Shown: positions 10,931 through 24,100 of the stretch, piece after piece
How positions within the stretch are numbered: position 1 is the stretch's first letter
How the letters are laid out: the number at the start of each line of letters is the position of its first letter
Assembly: GCA_003254905.1 (NCBI GenBank)
Contig: QANU01075165.1
Span: 1 to 64,000, forward strand
Source: Nissolia schottii
Lineage: Eukaryota > Streptophyta > Magnoliopsida > Fabales > Fabaceae
DNA length: 64,000 bases
Direction: 5' to 3'
Notes under the pieces: model-generated
What the model was told of the DNA's origin: nothing
The model's input: only the letters and a program-made list of their open reading frames with translations
Database searches by the model: none
Made by a program: the position numbers and the translations under genes

Positions 10931-11986
10931 GGGGAACTATGAGGGTTATGGTTTGGGGGGCTTTGGGCCTTGCCCCACATCCCAAAAATACCATGGGATC
11001 CTCTCCAAGGCCTTTTTGGCCAGCTAGGGAGCTTAGAGAGCAAGCAAAAAACGAGCCTTCTCCAGCAAGCCTACAGGGGACAACAACAAAACAGCTTTTC
11101 AGACAGCACCAGAGCTTATCTGACATGCCCCCTGGTGACCTGCCAACAAAACAGCCCCTTCCACCAACCTTGCACCCTTTAGGGACCTTTCCACCATACT
11201 CTAGGATAGAGGGACAAAAGGATGTTTTGTCCATACTAAGTTTTTTAGTGAAAGAGACTTGCATTGGGATGGAGTGATAGTGACAAGTGAGGGGAGGCAG
11301 AAAGGAGCCCTGTAGAGTGCAGCCTTTGAAAGGGACACCTCAAAGGGATCCAAGGCATGAAAAGAGAGGAGAAAAAATGAGATAAAGGGAGGATTTTCGG
11401 AGTGAAAAACATACATAGAGAACCCTTAGAGGAGACATACACACACAAATAGCAGAAACCAGGAAAAATCACACTAGCGAGAAGAGGCCCAGACCTGAGG
11501 GCGTGTTTGAAATTAGCCTGAAATTGCTTGCTCTCAGCTCCATAGCTGAACCACCCACACTAGGGCTTGGATTGGGAGACAGGGTTGTTCACCTCTCACC
11601 ATCCAACCCTCATATTTCCTATTTCTTCTTTGTCCCTCCATTCTAGTTTTTACTTCACCATTTTCCCCTTCCATTCCTTTATTCCCAAAGCAAGCATACA
11701 AACCTAGAATCTCATTCATTCACAATCATTTTTATGTTTTAAACTTGTTTGTTCAAAACGGTTTAAATCAATGGTTAAGAAAAACAATAGTGAAGTTGCG
11801 AAGTTGAGATTGATTGCAATTAAAAAAATTATAATGGTTAACATTGAATATACTGCTGTCTAATATTAAATTGCTTGAAAAAATTGGTGTTTACTGTTAC
11901 GAAAGAGCCACATAAATATAATGTTTTTCATCACGTTGGGAAACACGTAATAGATCGGGGTTAGACACAACCTTGTAGAAATTTAA
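10931..11986. other. Unassigned DNA right of the gap
   Basis: To about 11530 the sequence is less AT-rich than its surroundings and has short open frames on both strands, none matching a family I know. It probably belongs to the same repeat as the left side of the gap. From 11530 to 11986 nothing is recognisable. Confidence 0.4.
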
Positions 11987-13492
11987 GGTTAAATAAATTT
12001 TTAGTTTTCATAATATTATAAATTTTGTGTTTAGTCTCTCAAAAAAATTTTATTTAGATTGAGCTCTTGTAAAAAAAATTTATTTGATTTTAATCCTTAC
12101 CACAATGCTGACATTACCGTTAACTTTGCCACATTTCCTATAATCCAACCCAAAACCTGATTTCAATTTCCATTTTTTTAAAAAAAAAAATCTGGTGGCT
12201 CTCTGCACTCCTTCACTTCTCTCTTCTCTACACTTCGTCACTTCCGTTCCCCACCCACAGTCCCTCCCTCTCTCCCCGCCGAAGCCACCATCGCCACTCC
12301 CTCTCTGCACTTCCCCTCTCTTCTCTTCCCTTCCCCTCTTCACCGCCGCCACCGCAGATTTCAACCCCAGAAAAAGGAACGGCTTCTGGTCCTTTCTCTA
12401 CCTCTCTTCTTCAAACAAGCCTTCTGCTAAGAAGTTGAACTCCAAGAGCTTCAGGGATGCTAACGGCAACGGGACTCCGAGGATCTCTGTGATCAACGTC
12501 GCCGTTGCTTCGGGGGCCGGAAAGGAGAAATGCTGCTCTGTTTCTTCCCTTGGGAGAAAGAGTGACATTGTTGTTGTGGAACAAGATGGCAGTCCCAACA
12601 GCAACGCCATCGCATCTGCCTTCTATTTCGACCGGAAGGTTTCGAGATCCAGATTTGTTGGTTGCGGCAGCCGGAGCTTCTCCGGCGACTTCCTCGAGAG
12701 AATCTCCACCGGTTTCGGGGACTGCACTCTCCGGAGGGTGAAGGTGACTTCTTCAAGAGAATCTCCACCGGTCTCAGCGTAAAGGCAAACACAAGGCATT
12801 ATCCTCTGCTGCTGCTGCTTCCGCCGGTGGTGGTGGAGCTGCCGTGAACCACCACCACCACCACCACCATTGGATGAAGGAGAAGGTTCGGTGTGGTGGC
12901 TTGTTCAACAGGTTCATGCTGACTTCGTCTTCTTCTACTTCATCTTCTTCCTCTTAGTGGGTCTCGTCCTCTGTTGACGATGTTGCGAATAATGGGAAAA
13001 CAAGGGCTGTAGATTTGGGTCAATTATTACCTGTTGATTTATTGTATTCTTTTTTGTTGGTTCTTATATAATGTTTTGGTTGTTATGTTTTGTTGATTTT
13101 GTGGATTTTTGGTTTGATGAATTGTGCTTCCGGCAGGTGGGATTGTGTGGTGGGTGTGCTGAACTAGTGATTCCGGCAGTGGAAGGTTGACCGAGGAAAG
13201 AGGAGGGACTTGAGTGGAAGAGGATGGTTGGTGGAAGAGATGGATATGGGTTTTTTTTTTTTAAAACCGGGTTAGGTCGGGTTTAATGGTGGGTGGGTTG
13301 GGAAATTGGGTGGTTTAATGGATTTTACCATGGGGCAAAGTTAACGGTCGCGTCAGTACCGTCCAATTAAAATTGACGGTAGGGATTAAAATTAAACAAA
13401 AAGAATTTTACAGTACTAAATCTTAACGAAAAATTTTGGAGGACTAAATACAAACTTTTTGATATTACAAGGACTAAAACCTTATTTAACCC
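11987..13492. mobile_element. 1.5 kb long-TIR transposon carrying a gene fragment
   Basis: The left end GGTTAAATAAATTTTTAGTT and the reverse complement of the right end (GGGTTAAATAAGGTTTTAGTC) align. So do inner blocks: GTATTTAGTC-type, TTGATTTTAATCC, and ACCGTTAACTTTGCC on both arms. The inverted repeats are therefore about 150 bases long and diverged. AAATTTA occurs just outside both ends and may be the remains of a target duplication. No transposase is encoded. The interior is the coding-like block at 12190-13010. Confidence 0.6.
12190..13010 (+). pseudogene. Captured fragment of a Ser/Arg-rich plant protein
   Basis: The reading frame has coding-like composition (RKRNGFWSFLYLSSSNKPS, then RISVINVAVASG, VSRSRFVGCGSRSFSGDF, ERISTGFGDCTLRRV). 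The motif style resembles uncharacterised plant proteins with an SRSRSVGCGSRSFSGDFFERIS block; I cannot name the family securely. A degenerate internal repeat (GGCGACTTCCTCGAGAGAATC at about 12685 and GGTGACTTCTTCAAGAGAATC at about 12743) throws the frame off. The continuation, a His-run followed by a Ser-run, hits a TAG at 12955-12957. It lies between transposon inverted repeats, so I read it as a captured, broken gene copy. Confidence 0.55.
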
Positions 13493-14255
13493 ATAAATTT
13501 ATTATACTCAAAATAAGCATAAAACTCAAAGAGAAGAAATTAATAAAACGATAATAAGTAAAGAGACACAAAAATTTAACATGGGGTTCTCACACCAAAA
13601 ACTCCTTGTACGGCATTTCTCATAACCTAAAATATTCTTCTCATCTTATTTTAAATCTCAACAAATTTTTTATATCCTACTAGAATCTATGTATATACAT
13701 ACCAATAATTTAAATATTACTAATTTGATAATATTTTTAAAGATATTCATCTTAAAAATAAAACATAATGTAAGACTCATTTATATTAGGAAAATTATTC
13801 TTGCACATCTAAAATATTTTTGCAAACTCAAATTTAGATGGCGCAAACACAACCATCCTTACTCCTCCCTCCTTTTCTGAAACCGTTTCTTTCTTTTTTT
13901 CTTTTACGTATTTTCTTTCATTTTTTTTAATTATATTTATTTTTTATTTTAATAATTTTTCACTAGGAAGCTTTTTTGGTATTACAAAATCATCATTTTA
14001 CATTTTTACTCTTTTAATTCTCTTCTTCTTCTTTCCTTTTCTCTTCATTAGAGATTTTATCTTTTTGTTTTTGTTTTTTTTGTTTTCACTATTCATAGTG
14101 GTGTTATGTCTAAGCATATAAAAAACACAGACACAACATTACCAAAGTAAAAGATCTAACTTTTTTGTTGTTTGAGGCACAACTAGTTCAAATAAACATA
14201 CATAACCTTTTATTATACTTAGACACAATATTTTCATGAACTCAGACCTAACTGT

Positions 14256-14295
<40 letters not shown>

Positions 14296-14296
14296 N

Positions 14297-14351
<55 letters not shown>

Positions 14352-15459
14352 TCTTTAGTGAAAACAGACACACCATTTTTGTTGTTTGATACACAACCTT
14401 TTATTAATGTGAAAGGTGAAAAAGACAGTTTCGCATGTGCGGCGGATAGTTATTGCTGAGGTGTGCACCAAGAGTGCAATAAACACAACTCTTTATATCA
14501 TGTTAAGATATATGTATCCTTCCAATCTCACCGCAAGTTACCAAACTTACTTGTTTAGACTTCATTTGCTTTTCTAGTTTTCTAGCTCTGCGCCACTTTT
14601 AAACAAAGGTAATGCTACTGTGTTTTTTTTTTTAAATGAGGGTATGATATTTCTTTTAACCAATCAAAATCAATTTTTTTCGCCTAAGCTTTCTATTCAA
14701 ATATATTTATTTTTTCTTTTAATTTAATCCTAAATATCATTATTCTCAAACGTAATTATCTTTTCATCTAACGGTGAATATAGTGTGAGTCGATACATTT
14801 AAGGTTCATAAGTACAAATAACAAATTTCTAAATATTCATCAAGGATGGTGCTATTTAAATATCAAGCATGGTGTCACATATATCATCAGACTCGCAATC
14901 ACATCATGTAATATGAGTGTGAGCCACATGACGTGTGAACTATATAACGCGTGTGAAAGACCAAATATAGTATGTATATTATGTATGATGTTCAAGAAGC
15001 ATTTTTGATTTATCAAATGCTAAATAAATCTTCACCATCAATTATTACACCAATACATATAATCATCACTTGACTCACTTAAATCAAATTGAGAGGATCA
15101 AATCCCTCACCAACCACCATTGAAAGCTAAAATCAATCTAGGTATCGTAAGTACTACCTAAAACTTAGAAACTCGAGCCTTTTGAAAACCCACATATATA
15201 ATATGTACCCTCACTAGCTCGCTGAACAAAATATTGAAGAGCAAAAGATAGCTAGTTAGAGGATAAGAGTATGATTTTTGCATACACTCAAGTTATCCTT
15301 AATCAACCTTAATTATGACTTCCCCAAATTTTAACAAATTCATTCACTTAAAATTAGGATGCACACAATCAATTATACTATTTGTTTTTATAATAAGAAT
15401 ATAAGTAATAGCCTTAAATTTAAGATTGTGGGAGATTTAATTAGACTGTAGATACGTTC

Positions 15460-15498
<39 letters not shown>

Positions 15499-17070
15499 CG
15501 AATGCCAACCGGCTATGCCCACATGCAGATGTCTTTTTTCAAAGTTATATTAATATCCAGAAAGTTGGGCAAGGAAATGCAACACTAATTGTTAAAAGAT
15601 TGTGAAGATTGAACCTAATTTTGACTCATTCTTAAGTTGTCAGCATTACCTACCTTTATCACCATCAAAATAATTACTATTATCTGCATCAATTTCATTC
15701 ATATCATACACAATCACACACACACACACACATATATATATATCCACCTAAAATATATTGGACATGAAATGATGCTTGCAACTGGATATATTTAACACAT
15801 TCACCGGGTTCTTTTTATGAGTTTTTGGCCATATTTGTGGTTTTCTACATCAAGTGGAAAAATGAAAAACCAATATTCCATGTTCAAGTTGTTCCTGAAT
15901 TTTGTTTTCATCGTTTTCTTCAGTCACAAGTGGGACGGGCAATATAACAGAAAGCTACACCTCCAAAAAAAGAAATGTTCTCCAATATATTTTTGCAGAA
16001 GTGGGAGAAAAGCAAACATAATTGAAAAGCATGTCACTGTTATTACAATCACTTCAAATCTTATCCTATTTCTCTTTGTATCCCACTATACAAAATCTAA
16101 ACTGAATCTATAAGGAAATTAATTAAAATAAAAGATTTCAACTACAGAACTCAATCTTTGTGCTTCATTGAAGACTTTAGAGAGACTGCCTTTCCACCCT
16201 ATTGAGGAATCAAGGGTTCTCTATCTTTTTCAATCATCATATGGCCGTTCCAATTGGATGTTTCCAGCCAAAATCTTGATACTCTTAAAAATCTAATACA
16301 TCTAAAAAAAATATTTACCAATCTGAAAAAGGGTCTACATGAAATCAGTTTACTAGATAATGAAACTAATTGTTGGGCTGTGGGAAGACCATCCTTTCCA
16401 CTTCACACTTATCACCGATGGGGTAACAATAGTGCACCCACGGGTCTTCTAAGGATCCAATACACGGTGCTGGGATAATTATCTTACTATTGTAGAAACA
16501 TAGGTTAACAAATAACAAATTATTGAAGTGTGTGCGCCCACACACCCGATCCTACTTATTTGAAGAAAAAAAATGAAAATGTAGTAATCAGGATACCCAC
16601 ACCGCCAATTCATTTGTCATTTATCTTTAAATAAGTTCACAATTCATTAAAATTTTATATAGCAGTGCATAGATAATAAATTGAGCTCGGAACACTTAAT
16701 GATCCCATTAAAATTTTAGTTGTACATTTTAACTTTTTAGATATATTTAGATACAATTACATTAAAATACATCTAATATTTAAAAAGTCAAAAACAATAA
16801 CTAAAAATGGAAGAAAAAAATATATTATCTCTTGTCATTAATTGTTTTTTTTTTTTATCATTTATGCGAACTACCTCAGAAAAAGTCGTGTGAAAAAATT
16901 CATTCCCTTTGTTGTCATTTTTTTCCTGTCAGCATTGTAGGACACGGATTCCCCTAAAAGCATCTAATTTTTATACCCTTCTTAATATTATTTTTATTCC
17001 CATCATTGTCTTGCTTTCCATTTTGTTTTGCTCACTTTAGAGGCTATGCTATCAGCTCCACCCTTATCCC
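13493..17070. other. 3.6 kb intergenic DNA upstream of the TauE gene
   Basis: AT-rich with no supported gene. It holds a (TA)n/(CT)n/(TA)n compound microsatellite with one N (about 14258-14347), a (TA)n run at about 15463-15497, and a CA/TA run at about 15712-15743. Open frames near 15817-16113 and 16254-16478 look like chance. Confidence 0.6.
14258..14347. repeat. Compound (TA)n-(TC)n-(TA)n microsatellite
   Basis: Two TA arrays separated by TCTCTCTCTC, with an unresolved base at 14296, probably a repeat-length assembly problem. Confidence 0.92.
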
Positions 17071-17079
17071 TATATAAAG
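17071..17079 (+). promoter_or_regulatory. TATA box of the TauE/SafE gene
   Basis: TATATAAAG sits 51 bases before the ATG, implying a short leader. A (AC)n run at about 17096-17117 lies between it and the start codon. Confidence 0.6.
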
Positions 17080-17121
17080 ACACAAAGTCACAGCTACACA
17101 CACACACACACACACACAAAA

Positions 17122-19552
17122 ATGAGGATTCATAGTCTCACATGTTTGATTCTCACCTTCATCATCATGGCCTTGTTCAACCTTTCCAATGCAAAACAAA
17201 CACAACCCATCTCAGATATCCACAGCATTCACCATTTCCTTGAAAAGATACACCAATGGAGAAATCAGGGAATCCAAGAAACCAAACTAACCCTCTCAAG
17301 CGACATGGTGGTGGCAGGGGTGCTCTGTTTCATAGCCTCCTCAATATCAAGTGCCGGTGGAATCGGCGGCGGCGGCCTCTTCATACCAATACTAACCATT
17401 GTGGCTTCCCTTGACCTCAAGACAGCTTCAACCCTCTCAGCTTTCATGGTCACAGGAGGGTCAATTGCAAATGTCATGTGCAACATGTGCCCCAGATTTG
17501 GTGGCAGGTCATTGATTGACTATGACATAGCACTCTTGTCACAGCCGTGTATGCTGCTTGGAGTGAGTGTTGGTGTCATCTGCAACCTTGTGTTCCCTGA
17601 ATGGCTGGTCACTGTGCTCTTTGCAATCTTCCTAACTTGGTCTACCTCAAAGACATGCTTCAGTGGGATGCTGTTCTGGAAGATTGAGTCAGAGGAGACA
17701 AGGGAGAGTAGTGGATTTGATGAGGGGCTTGAAAATGGGGTGGACAAGGCAGATGGAGGGTTGAAGAGTCTTGAAGAGCCTCTTCTGGGTCATGAAGAGA
17801 ATGGGAAGTTGGTGAGGATCCCTTGGTTGAAGTTGGGGGTCTTGCTCTTGGTCTGGTTCTCTTTCTTCTCCCTCTATCTTCTCCGTGGCAACAAATATGG
17901 ACAGGTTAAGTAGATTCCTTTCTTTTTCTTCTTTATGCCTAATTAGTACATTAGAGAACTGAATACTTCATTTACTTGACATACTATAAATTATGACACA
18001 TTCTCGGCGCAACGATAAGGTTGTTGTCTTATGACTCAGAAATCATTAGCTCAAAACTTGAAAACACCCTCTCTCTCTCTCTCTCTCTCACCTAAGAAAG
18101 TAAGACTAGGTACATTTATCTTCCACAGGTTCCACTAGGCAGGAATCTCATGCCCTGGCCCACCTTTACCGTGAATTATGTGACCTTGGTATTAGTCTAT
18201 GAGAAATGAATTTTATACGTGGAACGTGTCAAGTTATAGATAGGCACGAACTACAAGTGCTGGAGCACTAGATAAGTGTACCTGAGTTGACCAAATCCAA
18301 GTTTGGGACTTGTTTCTAGCAGCTAGCGGAATACTTCTAGCAGAAAATCCAGCGGCAGACCATTGTTTCCTTGTAACTGCTGATACTGAATGTAATTTTT
18401 TTCAATTTTTTTTCTTCGAATTATAGCCATTAGTTTAGTTCCGTCTAGCTTGGTGGTTTTAGAATGCAAGCATTTGATGAGCGATTTGCAATATAAGTGT
18501 TCAAATTGTGCAGAGTATAATTCCAATGGAGCCATGTGGTGTGGGATACTGGATCCTCTCATCAATGCAAATACCTCTTGCTATAGTTTTCACTGCTTGG
18601 ATTGTATTAAAAAAAGAAAGCCATCAAGACAAAAATCTTACCCAAGAGGTTCGTCATCATTGAATGTTGCTAAGAATAGAAAACCTCGTTCACTCAAATG
18701 ACATTACATCTAACTTATCTCCTAATGTGATGCAGGAGGGCCCATGTGTGACCAGAAATGGACATTCAAATGCGCTTGTTTTCCCGTTGATGGCACTACT
18801 AGCGGGGATGTTAGGTGGTGTCTTTGGAATTGGAGGTGGCATGCTGATCAGTCCACTTCTTCTTCAGGTTGGAGTGGCTCCTGAGGTGAGTTGCATCATC
18901 CTAGAATGCACCAAGCCTGGTACACTTTATATGTTACATTAAGTACAAACTTTTTATCCATTTTATTTGTCATTCTTACATGTCAATTAAGAATTTACTA
19001 TTAACTCTTCGACATACATAATCCTTTTTATACTTTTGCCGTTTTGCGCACAACGAGTTTAAACATTGATCTTGAAAAATATTCTTGTGTATATGACTAA
19101 AGTGACTGTGAACTGGAGATAGTAATTAAATTATCGTATAATATTAATTAGGCATTAGTGCAATCTAGAATCCCACTGGTGATATGATTGTGACTGCTAA
19201 AATTGCATTGACCAAGCAATCAAAACCTTTTTGTTGTGTGTAGGTAACAGCAGCAACATGTTCTTTCATGGTTTTCTTCTCTTCTACCATGTCAGCATTG
19301 CAATATGTATTGTTGGGCATGGAACACATAGAGACTGCACTGATCTTGGCCATAGTATGCTTTGTTGCATCACTTCTTGGGTTACTAGTGGTGCAGAGAG
19401 CAATTAAAAAATATGGAAGACCATCCTTAATAGTATTTTCGGTTAGCATAGTGATGGCTCTAAGCATTGTTCTAATGACTGGCTTTGGAGCCATAGAAAT
19501 TTGGAGAGACTATACATCAGGGAGGCACATGGGGTTCAAACTACCTTGTTGA
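17122..19552 (+). CDS. Sulfite exporter TauE/SafE family membrane protein
   Basis: Polytopic membrane protein of the TauE/SafE (DUF81) family; bacterial members export sulfite or sulfoacetate, and the plant substrate is not established for this type. Four exons: 17122-17904, 18514-18648, 18736-18885, 19244-19552, all phase 0 with GT-AG borders, joining to 458 aa (typical about 450-490). An N-terminal hydrophobic segment (residues 1-24) looks like a signal or first membrane span. The first TauE repeat contains SSAGGIGGGGLFIPIL and DLKTASTLSAFMVTGG. After a cytoplasmic loop rich in acidic residues (KSLEEPLLG), the second repeat has GMLGGVFGIGGGMLISPLLLQVGVAP and TAATCSFMVFFSSTMSALQY. These paired Gly-rich motifs are diagnostic. 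The protein ends GFKLPC. Intron 1 contains a SINE. The start is the only ATG between the TATA box and the first span. Confidence 0.93.
18003..18165 (+). repeat. Au-type tRNA-derived SINE in intron 1 of the TauE gene
   Basis: The sequence GGCGCAACGATAAGGTTGTTGTCTTATGACTCAGAAATC resembles the pol III box A/tRNA-like head of plant Au SINEs. A CTCTCT run follows, then the family body TAAGACTAGGTACAT...CCACTAGGCAGGAATCTCATGC...GGCCCACCTT, in family order. It is old: the box B region is degraded to ATTAGCTCAAAACTTG. It sits in the sense orientation of the host gene. Confidence 0.6.
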
Positions 19553-21143
19553 AACAAAAAAACAATTTTGTTATGTCAGTTTCTGATTGTATGCTAGTCT
19601 TTCATGTCACTAGAATCGAGTGTCAATATCAGAGTAAATAGCTATAAAATTTTGGACGTGTTTTCTTTACCGAAAACCCATTACTAGGGTAGGGAATGTA
19701 GCCAAGAATGTGAAAGTGACTTTAATAAGTAGGACAAGCTTGAGATTGATATTACATTTATGTCATGTGCAAGAACACATAGCAGCCTCCGTAAGAAAAG
19801 ATGAATAAAATTTGTCATTATTGTTGAAAGAATTTTTTCTTGACAACAAAGAGGGTTACATTTCTTAACAAAAGAAAAAAAAGAAGAAATGAGCAACTTG
19901 AAGGTGTCATAACGAAATCCAAACGGAAGAATTCTTGTATTTTTTGTATTTTATGGGAGTGAATTTTTTTAAATGAGTTTTTTGTCATATGAAGTCAAAT
20001 GTGATACTCATCATTAATTTCTTTGTTACTTGTGTCACATATGCGTCTCACATCCTCAATTAATAGTGAGAGATTACACTCAACTTCACATAACAAAAAT
20101 TTACTTAAAATGATCCACTCCCATATTTTATATCTCAACAGAATATGTTAGCAGAATTATCAATCTCGAGATGACTAAATCTTTGAAAAAAATTTATATT
20201 CTATTTCATTTATAGACACATTTTCCATAAAGTTCATAAAACTCAAATAAACGAATGTGCATTGAATAAAGTAAAAAAAAATGCCTATTTTTATTATGAG
20301 TATACTTAAGATGAGGCAGTATTATGATAAAATTGTGCTCATGTAAACTCAGAAGTTACACATATACAAAAAGTCAAGAAAAAGAAAAAAATATATATCT
20401 TAGTATCACAACTATACTTTTGTTTTATTGATTATGTCATGAATGAGTCCATTTCATTAATTATTGGTGAAAGACCACTCTTGATAACATATGGAGATTT
20501 TCAATTAAAAAATCTATTTTCGTATGTACATACACACATTTTTCTTTTTGAAGAGGGCTCCTCTAAATTGTAATTTACACCTTAAAGATTAAAGTACACA
20601 TGTTAATCCTTAAAGATTAATCAATAATAACGATACATGCACATAATTATTTTTCAAACAATTTTAATGAAAAAAAAATCTCTAACTTCTCTTTGAATAA
20701 CTAACTACTTGTATCCATATATGGACTAACTTCTATAGTGCAAGCTGCACTTTATAGGAGCATGTCCTTTTCTTTTACATCCCGGAAAAAAAATAGTCAA
20801 AATAATTACCCACCTATTTCAATTTCAGCTCTACTATTAAATACTAGTTCATCCTCACATTTACCGAAAAAATTGGTAAATACCAATGCTTATTTTTCAA
20901 GTTAATAAAAACGTTTTAAACAACATAAATTACCAGAATCAACAAACGTATTATAGCTAGAGTACAAATCATCATAGTCCCTTTGGAGGCTAAAAGCCAA
21001 AGCCTCTGCAACCAATTTACACAAAGCTAGATATTCTTACATTTATCACGGCATGCACAAAGCATACACTCTTTTTACCAACCAATAAAGCAGTACAAAT
21101 AACCGTTATTTTTTGTTATGGATGATGCGCGTGGTTGTCTCCT
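19553..21143. other. Intergenic between convergent TauE and kinesin genes
   Basis: AT-rich 3' flanks of two convergent genes. No gene or repeat family recognised. Confidence 0.65.
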
Positions 21144-24100
21144 TTAGCCGTAGCTCAACCGAGAATCTAAGGACCGTGCGGATGTTATCTGAGCCTGTCG
21201 CCTAGGAATCCCAATTTCGCAAGCGTTCACTCTAGCCGCAAAACGGAGAGAGCAAAGTGACTCACTAGTTGAAGATTGATCAGGTGAGATGTTGACAAAC
21301 ATCAACGTTTTTGAATCCCCACCAAGACATGGCTGCCATGTACATGCATACATTACTAATTTGAGGAGTTGGGTAAAAAGGGCATCTATATATTTGGTAT
21401 GTAACCAGATTAAAACTCAAAGAAAATTGCAAAATGAGATCCACTACTGTAAAAAAGATAAGTATTTGGATCCTTTCATGTTCAAAATGGTCATGTTAAG
21501 AGAGAGAAAGATAAAGACTTTAGTCAAGTAGAATCCTCTTAAAATTAGTAGGACTCAATTTAAATATTTGTATTTTTTTCTTTCTTAACATGACTTAACA
21601 TGAACATTTTAAATATTAGAAGATCTACATCCAAAGATAATTTGTACAAGAGCTATAGAAGAACCCATATCCTCTTAATTTAATTTAAATGGCAGTGACA
21701 CTGCTATGTTATAGTATCATATGACACCAAATTAAGAAATCCCATTACATTAATAGTATCGGTTTAACTTTTTAATTTAAATCATAAGAACAACCTAATC
21801 AATTAATCAATCACGCAAAATTTCATAGGTTAACATACCTGAAGAAGGTACGTCAGTTTTGAATTCCTGAAAGGAACATGCTCCTCTTTCTTTGCCAAAG
21901 CAAATATCACATCACTCAAAGAGGATAGACTTTTGTTGATAGCCTGAATGTTTCAGCAAAAGATAATTACTTATTTATTAAAGAAAGTCGAATTATTGAC
22001 AAAAAGCTAAAGTTCATGACAGGGCAAATCAAATAGACATCTACCTGAGTTTCCTTCAACCGGTCCCCAGTTGCCCCACTCCTTGATAGTCTTTCACTTC
22101 CAGCCAGATCAATCAGATTTAAGACACCTTGCACTTGTTGTTCAGTGTTCTACAAAAGAGAGAAAAGTGCATCGGGAAAAAAGAACAATAACAAATATAC
22201 CAAATTGTGCATAACAAAAGCACGTACCTCATTTATCCCAGATATACGCAAAGTAAAGACAAAGTGGCTTCTTGATGACTGTTCATTCATCTGGGTTCTT
22301 CCCACAGACCTGAAAAAATAGGTGGGACACAATTTTTTGTTTCTATAGCAAATAAAACTTGCACAGTTATATGTAGATTGTAGACCAAAAACAAGCATAC
22401 TGTATATAACACATATAATTTGTTAACTCCACTACTAAATTAGATAATACTAAAATCAATTCTGAAGTGATTTCACAGTATCAAGAAACTTGACAGCCGC
22501 AATAATCGAATAGTTGAAAAGGAATAATAAGTCATCTACATTTCGTTTGGAAGAGGCGAAGAGCACATGCATTCTTGCGCATATTCATCTAGAAAGTTCA
22601 ATCAAGCATAACTTCAAACCACAGAAAGCATTTGCACTTACAGAATCCAAACATAGACCAAAACACTATACCTGCTTTGTGCAGCCTGCTGCAGGAGGGA
22701 GGAAATCTCATTTACGCTACCAACATCCACAATGGTGAGGTCGGAAACATGTGTGTTTCCGTTTGCATCATGTTTAATAGTGTACTGCTTGCCAGGAACA
22801 CCATTTTCTGTTCGTGTTTGGTCAATAGCACTTGACCGATTTGATGGTAGTAAATCCCTGATCGTCTCGTTATATATTTCCAATATTGATGCCTACAAAT
22901 TGTTAATAAGATATTTCAGTTTCCATTTATAAATGTAACCACATAAAAAAGTAAAAAATAAAAATCAGGTTGAAGTATACTAACCTGCATTTTATACTTC
23001 CACCCCTGGTCTTTCAGAGACTGACTTGTCTGAAATATCTGTTCTAGAGAACGTGGTATCAACCCTTTCAGATCTGGGGCATCAGGCCTGCCCATCATCG
23101 TATAAGTTTTGCCTGCACCTGTCTGCCCGTATGCAAAAATGCACACCTGCCATAATAAACCATGGCCATCTGTCAAATCACAGTTTGACAACTCACACAA
23201 ATTGAAAGTATTGTCTAATTCCATTGTCCAAAATGTCATTGATAAGTGTTTCTATCTTATCTTTGGTAGCCTTTTTATACTAATGTATTATGTCTGCCTA
23301 ATGAAGGGAAAGGAGTCAAAGTTGGAATAAACCTTGTAGCCATCAAGTGCACTCTGTACTAGTTGTGATATCTCTAGGAATACATCATGCTGAGAAGCCT
23401 CATGATTAAACACCTTGTCAAATGTAAAAGGGTACTTCTGCCCTGCTGACCATTAAATGATGTGATTGTGATACTTGACAATAAGTGTGTGCACTAAATA
23501 AAATTCATAAGAAACAATAGCAGCAGAAAAAAGGGTGCAAAGAAATTTTCGTATATACCGTTTTGTACCAATTCAATGCCCCGACCAAGCGCTTCTGTGG
23601 ATGTAGGGTAAGAAACAACCATGTCTGTTCCCGTACTATCCTCTGGAAGCATAGGTCGCACACGACAGAACACGCGAATATTTCCTTTTAGCTCCTACAA
23701 ACAGAAATAAGTCAAGGCATTGAGCTTTAATGCCTTACGACTGATAGGGTGAGAATATAGATGATAACAGTTCCTTCGGGAAAAAAATTACCAAGATAGT
23801 GTTGTGCAGCTTTTTTCTTAGCTTTTCTCCTTCAACTATTTGAAATTCTTTATCAGTCAATCGCTCATGCAAGTCACATATAATTCTTTTCTGCTCTTCA
23901 AACACCATTCTTGTTTCAGAAACAGATAAATCAGCCATCTATAACACAGAAAGCATATGTTGGCGTCAGTCCTAGTTTTCAAATAAGCACTATGCCCTAC
24001 AAAAAAATATGTTGATCCATGCTGAAAATAAAAGCTAAGTGCCTTACCTTTAACTTCTCCTTTTCAGCTATCAACTGTTGCTGCAGGGTAAGTATTTGCT

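Noticed and set aside
10701-11277. Open frames crossing the N gap
   Set aside because: They exist only because Ns were translated as unknown residues; neither side matches a family.
12080-12792. Minus-strand frames opposite the Ser-rich fragment
   Set aside because: Shadows of the plus-strand coding-like sequence.
15817-16478. Two frames of 98 and 74 codons upstream of the TauE gene
   Set aside because: No recognisable motif; composition of translated AT-rich DNA.
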